From Diorhabda sublineata (lineage: Eukaryota > Arthropoda > Insecta > Coleoptera > Chrysomelidae): DNA of 64,000 nt. The notes below the pieces were generated by a model. The model ran no database searches and was not told the origin of the DNA. It worked only from the letters and a program-made list of their open reading frames with translations. The stretch covers positions 1,798,001 through 1,862,000 of the forward strand of contig NC_079482.1 in assembly GCF_026230105.1 (NCBI RefSeq), written 5' to 3'. Shown piece by piece: positions 25,401-37,700 of the stretch (position 1 is the stretch's first letter; every line of letters starts with the position of its first letter). A program made the translations under genes and the position numbers.

Positions 25401-25682
25401 TTTTTGGGGTACCATTTGGGTCTATTTCAGTTTTTTTGGTAGCCAAATATCGTCGATATTTTGGGATCTATAGACCAATCAGTATGTACCTTTTTTTGGG
25501 GTACCATTTGGGTCTATTTCAGTTTATTTGGTAGCCAAATATTGTCGACATTTTGGGATCAAATTGAGCAACAAAATCGATGTTTTTGAAAAATATTTTA
25601 TAGACATAAACTCGAAATGTACATTAGACAGCTTAGTAATATGGTTTTGAAAATGTTTGTGCTAAAATCACACAAGCTTTTC

Positions 25683-25740
<58 letters not shown>

Positions 25741-28700
25741 AGCTGTTACATATTTATAGATCGACATCGGCGCTTTAATTCAAAAAATTTACGAAATTTC
25801 CTTTAGAAAAATTCCCACCCCTTGTTTTGTTCAACCATTCGAATCGTTTTTTCCACCATTTCCACTAATTAACATTCAGTTCACTAAAACGTCCTCGCCT
25901 GTACGAAGAATCTCATCAAACTTTTCTTAAAGTAATCGATAGGAAATTACGTCATATCCCTAAAGGAATAAACAATCTAATTACCTAATTATCCTTTTCT
26001 CTATGGGTTGAAAATATTATTAACTAAACTGCATCGTTTCTACTCTATTTAATTATAAGTAAAAATGGCTGATGTTATTCTATAAATTTGACACACGCTG
26101 TAGATAGTCCGTTTCCCGACATCCAATATTTGTTAGTTACAGCATTTTTAGACATATACAAGATTATTTATTTCGAAATTAAATATTTTAAACAGGAAAT
26201 CCTGATATTTAAACCGAAACATTTAAATAAAATACGTTAAGTCCAAATACAGGGTGTGTTCCGGGACTCGATATAGAAAAATTCGGGAATCGTTAGTACG
26301 AAAATGATGTCGAAAAGAAAAATTTTCCCCTACGACCACTCGTTTCTGAGTTATAAGCTCGTAAATTCGATTAAACACAATAACACAATTCAAATTTAAG
26401 TATATAATCACTTTACATAGTTTACGAAGGATATTTCTTTGAGATTCTGTGTTATAAGGCCACAATGGAAGTTATCCAACGATTATTCCGTTTCGTGAGT
26501 GATTCCAATGTATTTAAATCGGGAAAACGTGGTGGCCATGCAAAAGGTCCTTCCCCATCGATCCAATTTGGAAAATATCTATGCGAATGTCATATAATAT
26601 GGATGGATCCACTAAATTATTACCCAATATCTACATTAACACAAAATCGGCGTTGATTCTTTGTAAATGTAAATTATGGAAATTAAGAAAACCGTCTCGT
26701 GTGAAACCAGCTTTATTAGTCGTTTATCTAATAACCATCGATCTAAACATCTACGTATCTCCTAAACCATAAAATTGATCGAGTTGAACAAAGAGTACCT
26801 TTTAGTTAAAAAATCGATTTTCACCATCTTTTGTTTGTACAGGTTGTCCCTTTAAAAGTTACGGATTGTTAACTGGCCATGTACATCGATCTAAACATCT
26901 ACGTATCTCCTAAACCATAAAATTGATCGAGTTGAGCAAAGAGTAACTTTTAGTTAAAAAATCGATCGAAAAATCGATTTTTGCCATCTTTAGTTTGTAC
27001 AGTTTGTCCCTTTAAAAGTTACGGATTGTTAACTGCCCATGTACATCGATCTAAACATCTACGTATCTCCTAAACCATAAAATTGATCGAGTTGAGCAAA
27101 GAGTAACTTTTAGTTAAAAAATCGATTGAAAAATCGATTTTTGCCATCTTTAGTTTGTACAGTTTGTCCCTTTAAAAGTTACGGATTGTTAACTGCCCAT
27201 GTATATCGATCTAAACTTCTACGTATCTCCTAAACCATAAAATTGATCGAGTTGAACAAAGAGTACCTTTCAGTTAAAAAATCGATCGAAAAATCGATTT
27301 TCGCCATCTTTAGTTTGTACAGGTTGTCCCTGTAAAAGTTACGGATTGTTAACTGGCCATGTACATCGATCTAAACATCTACGTATCTCCTAAACCATAA
27401 AATTGATCGAGTTGAACAAAGAGTACCTTTAGTTGAAAAATCGATTTTCGCCATCTTTAGTTTGTACAGATTGTCCCTGTAAAAGTTACGGATTGTCAAA
27501 CGTCAATTTTTCGCATGTACAATTTAGAAAATATAAATTCCGATTTTGGAACTTTAAATGCCTATAACTCAGAAACTAGATGATCGGAACACCATGTATA
27601 TAGATTATTTTATTACCTCCGTTACATTATATTTAATTTTATCAATTATTGAGGTTAGGAATCGCATTTTCTCGAGATCCATGCACCGAATTATTTTCAA
27701 GCGTTTCGGTTTTAAATCTCGTTATTTTCCGTGCGAAATATTCACATTGATAAATGAATTATCTTGTATATAAACAAGTACTTTCATAATTTGAGAATAT
27801 TCGCTTCACATTCACGAAAAGTAGTTTAATTTTTTCTAAATGTTTACAATTATGTGTGAGACATTCGGCACTAAAAAAGCTATTGGCATGGTAGATGTAT
27901 GTTTGAATATTATTATATCCTTAAATTGTTTAGCTTTTGATGCATTCCATAGGTTAAAACATGAAAAATTTAAAAAAAATAAATATTTATATGTATATAT
28001 ACGGATTGTCTCACACCACACGAAACTATGATACGAAACAAATATTTATATACGTAAATTTCGTGTTTAAAGGGTGGTTCAAGTCTAACGATCGATTTTA
28101 ATTGTTGATAAAACGAAAATCACCCCAATTTTTATTGCGATTAAACTGTGATTCCCGGTGAACCTCGGGGGACGGTTTCGAGCCAATTTCCATTGTTGAA
28201 TCTCTACATTTTCGAAAAAATACGATGTCTCTAACCCATTATTTGTAGATGCATCGTTTGCCCATTCGAAATCGTTTTTTTTATCAACACGTTAACTGTC
28301 AACTACAAACTAACTCATAATTAACCTCCCCCGAAGAATTTGCCTCGGCAGTCAACGTGTTAATTGTTGCACGTACAAATCTAGAATTTGCGGACAAATT
28401 TGTCGATTTAAAATGATTGTCAACAATTTACAAAAACTTCAAGACTAAAAAGCTACAAGTTGATTTTTGTCGGCTTCCAAACACACCCTGAAGATGCTCG
28501 ACTCAATACAGAAGAGAACAGGCGATCTAGAGTTGACCAGACCAGACCTTCTGTTGATATATTTGCTTGGTTCAAGTCTTCCTTGGACACCTGGGGGGTT
28601 CACCTAAACCACTCCAGGAATTATTGGCTTAGACATGGTAGACTGCAGATTGAACAGGCAGACGTGGCTCATGGACTAGCTTCCAAACGTCCAGAAGGTC

Positions 28701-31700
28701 AATCCTTCCTTTGGAAAAGTTCAGGCTACGAAGGCACGTCTTTTCCAAGAAAAATTCAAGATCAATTTCCACACACCATCCAATCACTCGAGTGTGGAAG
28801 GTTTTATCATCTTCTGGTTGGTTTTTACATGGAGTAAATACTCTATTGATCTGTGAACCTTCAAAGCATACCCTGAAGATGCTGGACTCGATTCGGAATT
28901 GACCAGAAACTTGACAGCTCAGAGCTAAAGGTTTTTCAAGCTTCTTGTCCTTACAGATCCTTTACAGGGTTTTAATAAACCTTCTGTTGATATATTTGCT
29001 TGGTTAAGTCTTCCGTGGACACCTGGGGGGTTCACCTAAACCACTTCAGGAATTATTGGCTTAGACATGGTAGACTGCAGATTGAACAGGCAGACGTGGC
29101 TCATGGACTAGCTTCCCAACGTCCAGAAGGTCAATCCTTCCTTTGGAAAAGTTCAGGCTACGAAGGCACGTCTTTTCCAAGAAAAATTCAAGATCAATAT
29201 CCACACACCATCCAATCACTCGAGTGTGGAAGGTTTTATCATCTTCTGGTTGGTTTTTACATGGAGTAAATACTCTATTGATCTGTGAACCTTCAAAGTA
29301 TACCCTGAAGATGCTGGACTCGATACAATTTGACTGATAGTCCAAACAGAATTGACCAGAAACTTGACAGCTCAGAGCTAAAGGTTTTTCAAGCTTCTTG
29401 TCCTTACAGATCCTTTACAGGGTTTTAATAAACCTTCTGTTGATATATTTGCTTGGTTCAAGTCTTCCTTGGACACCTGGGGGGTTCACCTAAACCACTT
29501 CAGGAATTATTGGCTTAGACATGGTAGACTGGAGATTGGACAGACAGAGGTGGCTCATGGACACCCAGAGGTCCAGGACGTGAATGTATCTGTACCTTTC
29601 TGTATTTGAATTTTTAAAATATCGAAATAAAAAATGTCCAACCCAATTAAAATCGTGCATTTGGACTACCCTTTATTTTTATATTTTTTCAAAATAAAAT
29701 TCAGGACTTTTTTACAACGTTTTTAACGATTTTTCAAAATCTTCCTGTTAAACTTTCAAAACAGCAACTTTTCCATTTTTTTTTTTTCAATAAATTTTGA
29801 GATCTATAATTCGTATATTAATTCGAGAAAAAAAATTTTTATCGTATTTAGTTTTTAATGGTTAAAAATATCGTCAAACGTCAAATTATCGAGATATAGA
29901 TCGATTAGAATGACAAATATGGGACAATCTGTATATATATATATATTTTTAATGGTTTATTCGAAATGAAAAATAATCAACGAAAAGAAAGAAAAATTTG
30001 AGAGTTGGCAATTCTCCACTTCAACATCTCACCAAGTGGTACAGACAAATAAAAAAAAAAAAAAAAAATTTCACCCACCAATGGTTTATAAAACAATTTT
30101 TTCCTTCGAGAAACAAAATAAATCAGTTCCCGCGAATTTGTATTTATATTTATTAATCGATGAATTAATTAATTTTTGCTGTATGTGTATATATAATCGA
30201 TTAAGGGTTAAATCATTGGTATGTGTACATAAAATCGAGAATAATCTGTACTACCCCCTCCTAGTACAATATCAATACGAATCAGATACAACCATACAAA
30301 AAACGACGAAAAAAAATGGCCGCTATTATCTGCAATTTGTATACGTTGTCCCTCTAGAGTTTTTCGGGTGCGAAACGATAAAATTTGGCAAAGATGACAC
30401 GGTAGTACCCCCTCCCGACCCCCATGCTACTCGGCCAGCCGAGGAGGTAAGTGGGTAAGGCCAGCGGGGTGACGTCATAGTCTCGTGACTTTAGATTGTG
30501 GCGCCATCCCAGTTAGGTTAAGCGAATTAATTTTTAATTTATATATCCCCGACAAGAATTTAAGTTTTTTTTTATTTATTTATTAAAATTAATTCCAATT
30601 TTGTTTAAATATGACTTAAATGTTGTCAGGGATATTTTGAAATTATTCAATTTATAAAAATATTGAAAAATTACTCAATTTTTTTATCCAAATATATTTT
30701 TTTTTCGATATTTATATTAATAAAAACTATTTTCAAATAAAAAATATGATAATAATATTTTGAGTAATTTTTTTTTATCATTTTCATTATTTAAAAAGCG
30801 TTACATTCATACAGGGTGTCCCAAAAATAATAATAATAAATAATTAGATGTTATCGTTCTAAAAATAATTTTTCGCCGAAATAAATCCATTTGATTTAGG
30901 AAATTCGTAACGAAATACCTTGAACTATCAATTTTGATACTAGTTTCCATTATTTTTCACCATTTTCTATAACCCTGCGATCGAATATCAACGGTAATAG
31001 TCGTTTTACGTAAATCGTAAAAATAAATCCAACGCAATCAAATCTGGGGATCTGGGTGGCCGAATTCGTGGACCTCATCTTCGCACACATATCTTTCGAC
31101 TTTTTTTATTCAGATACTTTCTCACGGCTAATTTCAAACGCGCCAAACCTAACCGAAACCCAGGTTTCCAAATCTTTTGTAAATTCCTCGACTAGGGGTT
31201 AATTTAAGCCCAGAATCAAGGTAAACTGGTTTCTTTTGACTGTGCAACTACTCCCGTTTCTCTGAGCTCTTGTCGGACTTGATTTTGAATCAACAGACCG
31301 ACTCATGGTCATAATTCTGGCCTTATATTAGACGTTTCGTCACTCGTTGAAGTCATTTTCAGGTAGAATTCTTGTTGTTCGATAAGGGAGCCGCTTGGTG
31401 GCGGTAGGTCAGGTAAATAACCTTTAATAACTGTCGGTTACTTCTTTCTGTGGGGTTTTCTCGAGGATCGCACCCTTCTCGAACCCCGAACAGCAATTTA
31501 AGTATTTGAAACATTCCAGTTTGTTTGCCAGCGACTTACGATTGCAGGGGTGTCGATTCAATCGATTTTTTTCTACCCTGTATAATTTTTTCGATGGATA
31601 AATGAACGTCAACGTATAATAAACAAAATACCAGACAATTAAATAATGAAAATGGTAATAATATTCCCGAGATAGTTGTTTCACTGTTAATAATAATTCG

Positions 31701-34700
31701 ATTTTATAAATTCGAGTTTTCCAGCTGAGGGGATCTTGTGGGCCATTCCATAAAGCTTCTTCTTTCAAATTAAACACCAATTACCTTGAAAATTGTTCAT
31801 TGATGCATATATTTCCAAGTTTCATCAATACACTTCCTAGTTTTCATAACATGGAAGTTTAAAGTCAAAAAATTGACGATTTGCAACAGAAACAGAAGTT
31901 TCCCCCATACACACGATTCATTCTCCCCGCCACTATCCTGTAGGAAACGAATCGCACTCGACGGGAGGATCGATAACGTTTACGTGGCCGTAGCATAACG
32001 CCGACTGACATCTAAAACGCCCCATTAAGTATCTAACTGCAAGTGTACATCATTTGATCCCGTATTTCGGTCTGATGAATACATCCGGACCCCTAGTGGG
32101 GCACTGTTAAGCTCTAACTGATAACTGATCGTGTTTTTCCGATTGAATCTGTTTGTTTTTATATCGAGTTTTGTTTGTAGGTCAAATTTGTCGAAAAAAT
32201 GATCGAATCGATTATTAACAGCGAAACAATTATCGAATAACTCATGGAAAACGATCATTTTTGTCGTTCGAGGAATGATTCCAAGCGATCCGTATCGTTT
32301 CCTATGACGTAATGAAAATTTTTTTGAGTGTCGATAATTTGGTGTCCTAGTAATGTTCTTTTATTATTATAAAATATAAATGAGATCGTTTCGCGAAAAT
32401 TATAATACCAGAAATACTTCTCGGATTATTGGCTTTTGTGTATCTCATAAATTTGAGTTTTTTGGCAGACGTTCAACCTATTAATAAAGTCTGTTTACAA
32501 AATACCTCATATCGAATTTGAAATCCGTGTTAAAAGTTGAGCGATTAATAATTTTGGTAAAAGAATACGCGACCGTATCGACGCTTGAAATATTCATAAT
32601 GTAAACCGAATTCATTTGTACGCATCAAACAGAGAGAAAAAAAAAACGTTTGGAAATATAGAAAATTCGTTTTTTTCACATGTTCTAATCGTAGAGTTTG
32701 ATTATCGATTACTATAATTAATTTTGATTTTCTGTGATTCAAAAATTCTTTTCCAAAAGGCTGCAGTTCCAAAATAAGTAATTTTTTGCCCTATAATTCA
32801 AAAATTCTTCTCCAAAAGCTTGTGAATTCGAAAATAATCAATTTTCTACCTTATAATTCAAAAATTCTTTTCAAAAGCTTGGAAGTTCGAAAATAATCAA
32901 TTTTCTACCTAATAATTCAAAAATTCTTTTCCAAAATCTTGGAAATTCGAAAATAATCAATTTTCTACCTTATAATTCAAAAATTCTCCTCCAAAAGCTT
33001 GGAAATTCGAAAATAATCAATTTTCTACCTTATAATCCAAAATTCCTTTTCCAAAAGCTTGGAAATTCGAAAATAATCAATTTTCTACCTTATAATTCAA
33101 AAATTCTTTTCCAAAAGCTTGGAAGTTCGAAAATAATCAATTTTCTACCTTATAATTCAAAAATTCTTTTCCAAAAGCTTGGAAGTTCGAAAATAATCAA
33201 TTTTCTACCTTATAATTCAAAAATTCTCCTCCAAAAGCTTGGAAATTCGAAAATAATCAATTTTCTACCTTATAATCCAAAATTCCTTTTCCAAAAGCTT
33301 GGAAATTCGAAAATAATCAATTTTCTACCTTATAATTCAAAAATTCTTTTCCAAAAGCTTGGAAGTTCGAAAATAATCAATTTTCTACCTTATAATTCAA
33401 AAATTCTTTTCCAAAAGCTTGGAAGTTCGAAAATAATCAATTTTCTACCTTATAATTCAAAAATTCTTTTCCAAAAGCTTGGAAATTCGAAAATAATCAA
33501 TTTTCTACCTTATAATTCAAAAATTCTTTTCCAAAAGCTTGGAAGTTCGAAAATAATCAATTTTCTACCTAATAATTCAAAAATTCTTTTACAAAAGCTT
33601 GGAAGTTCGAAAATAATCAATTTTCTACCTTATAATTCAAAAATTCTTTTCCAAAAGCTTGGAAATTCGAAAATAATCAATTTTCTACCTTATAATTCAA
33701 AAATTCTTTTCCAAAAGCTTGGAAATTCGAAAATAATCAATTTTCTACCTTATAATTCAAAAATTCTTTTCCAAAAGCTTGGAAGTTCGAAAATAATCAA
33801 TTTTTCTACCTAATAATTCAAAAATTCTTTTACAAAAGCTTGGAAGTTCGAAAATAATCAATTTTCTACCTTATAATTCAAAAATTCTTTTCCAAAAGCT
33901 TGGAAATTCGAAAATAATCAATTTTCTACCTAATAATCAAAAATTCTTTTCCAAAAGCTTGGAAGTTCGAAAATAATCAATTTTCTACCTTATAATTCAA
34001 AATTTCTTTTCCAAAAGCTTGGAAATTCGAAATAATCAATTTTCTACCTTATAATTCAAAAATTCTTTTCCAAAAGCTTGGAAACTCGAAAATAATCAAT
34101 TTTCTACCTTATAATTCAAAAATTCTTTTCCAAAAGCTTGGAAGTTCGAAAATAATCAATTTTCTACCTTATAATTCAAAATTTCTTTTCCAAAAGCTTG
34201 GAAATTCGAAAATAATCAATTTTCTACCTTATAATTCAAAAATTCTTTTCCAAAAGCTTGGAAATTCGAAAATAATCAATTTTCTACCTTATAATTCAAA
34301 AATTCTTTTCCAAAAGCTTGGAAGTTCGAAAATAATCAATTTTCTACCTAATAATTCAAAAATTCTTTTACAAAAGCTTGGAAGTTCGAAAATAATCAAT
34401 TTTCTACCTTATAATTCAAAAATTCTTTTCCAAAAGCTTGGAAATTCGAAAATAATCAATTTTCTACCTAATAATTCAAAAATTCTTTTCCAAAAGCTTG
34501 GAAGTTCGAAAATAATCAATTTTCTACCTTATAATTCAAAATTTCTTTTCCAAAAGCTTGGAAATTCGAAAATAATCAATTTTCTACCTTATAATTCAAA
34601 ATTTCTTTTCCAAAAGCTTGGAAATTCGAAAATAATCAATTTTCTATCTAATAATTCAAAAAATCTCCAAAAAGTTGAACTTCCAAATTAAGCAATTTTT

Positions 34701-37700
34701 TATCTTTTTAACAAAAATTCCTCTCCAAAAAGTTGGAGCTCCAAATTAAGCAATTTTTCATCTTTTTTTCAAAATGTCTCAACCCCCTAGATTTCATAAT
34801 TAATACATCGTTTTTATAAGAATAAATTTTCTTTAAACATAGTACAGACATCTCAATCTTTGGCGAAAAGATCAAACAGTCATCAATACGTTAAAAATAT
34901 AAAACTAAGTATAAAATGATAAAAACTATAACAATTGTAGTCCAATCGTTGTAACGAACTAAGTTATTTAACTGAAAGCAATAACAATAAGGAACCACAG
35001 CAATTCCGCGTTCATGACTATTCAACTAATTTTTCTTTCGATTTTATCGAAAATGTTGAAAGTTTCTGCTCCTAAGATTAGTTACTTCCATCTTATTCAT
35101 TTCTAAATAATTTGTTTCTTTTTTTTGATCGCTGGGTCATTAAAGTCGAAAATTGTGTAATAATAATCCAAAATGCAAAGGGCAAATACCACTTGGTCGT
35201 TTTGGGTCTAGATTTTTGGGCAATCAATTCATGGATGTTTCACCGAGATAATACGCCTACATTACATCTTGATTTTATGACCAAACACGAAACTAGCCCC
35301 ATTATTCGCCAGATTTTGTTACCTGTGACTTTTCCCTTATATTTCAGTACAAATATCGGATAAAAAAAAGTTTAGTTCTGTGGTTCCATCAAATTCGTTT
35401 GAAAGTACGTCCCTGTAACGATTTCTATTCTTTTGTTTTGTTAGTTTGATAATTCGATACTATTTTAATCGATTAGTAATCGATTTTCTTTACGTAATCA
35501 ATATAAAAACTTCTCAATTTCAAATGTTTTTTTTTAGCGTTACAAAAATGAATTTGGAATGGAATTGATTGTTTCTGATGATTCTATAATTGAAACGATT
35601 GATTCCAATAGACTGCGCGTCTAATTTTTTCTAATAATTATCAATTTTCACGTACGTTTAGGTAAATAACGCAACTGCTAGAGTACAAACCAAAAAACCT
35701 CCGACTTTACCTACAGGTAAGTTTCAAAAAAATATGAATAAATTGTAATGATACGTTTCACGAGAATTTCGAAAATTTCAAAGTTATTTTGGTTTTTTTT
35801 TTATATAACACGTCAAATGATTTTTTCAACGTCACTTGTCAAATTCATAACTTTAAATCAGTAATACCAACTAATTAGAATGTTTTCCACTAAAACTGTT
35901 CAATTCACTTGTCAAATCGTCATTTGTGAATCATTATTACCAATCAGCTGACATTTTTTTCCTTTATACAGTTCAATTGTCACTTTTCAATGTCACTTGT
36001 CATATTCATAACTTCGATTCAGTAATACCAACTAATTAGAATGTTTTCCACTAAAATTCTTCAAGTCACTTGTCAAATCGACATTTTTAAATCATTATTA
36101 CCAACCAACTGACATGTTTTTCCCTTTATACAGTTCAATTGTCACTTTTCAACGTCACTTGTCAAATTCATAACTTCGATTCAGTAATACCAACCAATTA
36201 GAATGATTTCCACTAAAATTCTTCAAGTCACTTGTCAAATCGACATTTTTAAATCAGTATTACCAACCAACTGACATGTTTTTCCCTTTATACAGTTAAA
36301 TTGTCACTTTTCAATGTCACTTGTCCTATTCATAACTTCGATTCGGTAATACCAACTAATTAGAATGTTTTCCACTAAAACTGTTCAAGTCACTTGTCAA
36401 ATCGACATTTTTAAATCATTATTACCAACCAGCTGACATATTTTCACCCTTATACAGTTCAATTGTCACTTTTCAACGTCACTTGTCCTATTCATAACTT
36501 CGATTCGGTAATACCAACTAATTAGAATGTTTTCCACTAAAACTGTTCAAGTCACTTGTCAAATCGACATTTTTAAATCAGTATTACCAACCAACTGACA
36601 TGTTTTTCCCTTTATACAGTTAAATTGTCACTTTTCAATGTCACTTGTCCTATTCATAACTTCGATTCGGTAATACCAACTAATTAGAATGATTTCCACT
36701 AAAATTCGTCAAGTCACTTGTCAAATCGACATTTTTAAATCATTATTACCAACCAGCTGACATATTTTCACCCTTATACAGTTCAATTGTCACTTTTCAA
36801 CGTCACTTGTCATATTCATAACTTCGATTCGGTAATACCAACTAATTAGAATGATTTCCACTAAAATTCGTCAAGTCACTTGTCAAATCGACATTTTTAA
36901 ATCAGTATTACCAACCAACTGACATGTTTTTCCCTTTATACAGTTAAATTGTCACTTTTCAATGTCACTTGTCATATTCATAACTTCGATTCGGTAATAC
37001 CAACTAATTAGAATGATTTCCACTAAAATTCTTCAAGTCACTTGTCAAATCGACATTTTTAAATCAGTATTACCAACCAACTGACATGTTTTTCCCTTTA
37101 TACAGTTAAATTGTCACTTTTCAATGTCACTTGTCCTATTCATAACTTCGATTCGGTAATACCAACTAATTAGAACGTTTTCCACTAAAACTGTTCAAGT
37201 CACTTGTCAAATCGACATTTTTAAATCATTATTACCAACCAGCTGACATATTTTCACCCTTATACAGTTCAATTGTCACTTTTCAACGTCACTTGTCATA
37301 TTCATAACTTCGATTCGGTAATACCAACTAATTAGAATGTTTTCCACTAAAATTCTTCAAGTCACTTGTCAAATCGACATTTTTAAATCATTATTACCAA
37401 CCAACTGACATGTTTTTCCCTTTATACAGTTAAATTGTCACTTTTCAATGTCACTTGTCCTATTCATAACTTCGATTCGGTAATACCAACTAATTAGAAT
37501 GATTTCCACTAAAATTCGTCAAGTCACTTGTCAAATCGACATTTTTAAATCATTATTACCAACCAGCTGACATATTTTCACCCTTATACAGTTCAATTGT
37601 CACTTTTCAACGTCACTTGTCATATTCATAACTTCGATTCGGTAATACCAACTAATTAGAATGATTTCCACTAAAATTCGTCAAGTCACTTGTCAAATCG

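Noticed and set aside
23219..25446. Repeated 67-codon minus-strand ORFs
   Set aside because: Translation of two 92-bp satellite monomers; period not a multiple of three and no homology.
30036..30458. 140-codon + ORF ending at GAGGAG|GTAAGT, considered as an alternative Rbfox exon
   Set aside because: Starts in a poly-A/Lys stretch, has no acceptor that keeps a sensible frame, and no Rbfox-like residues.
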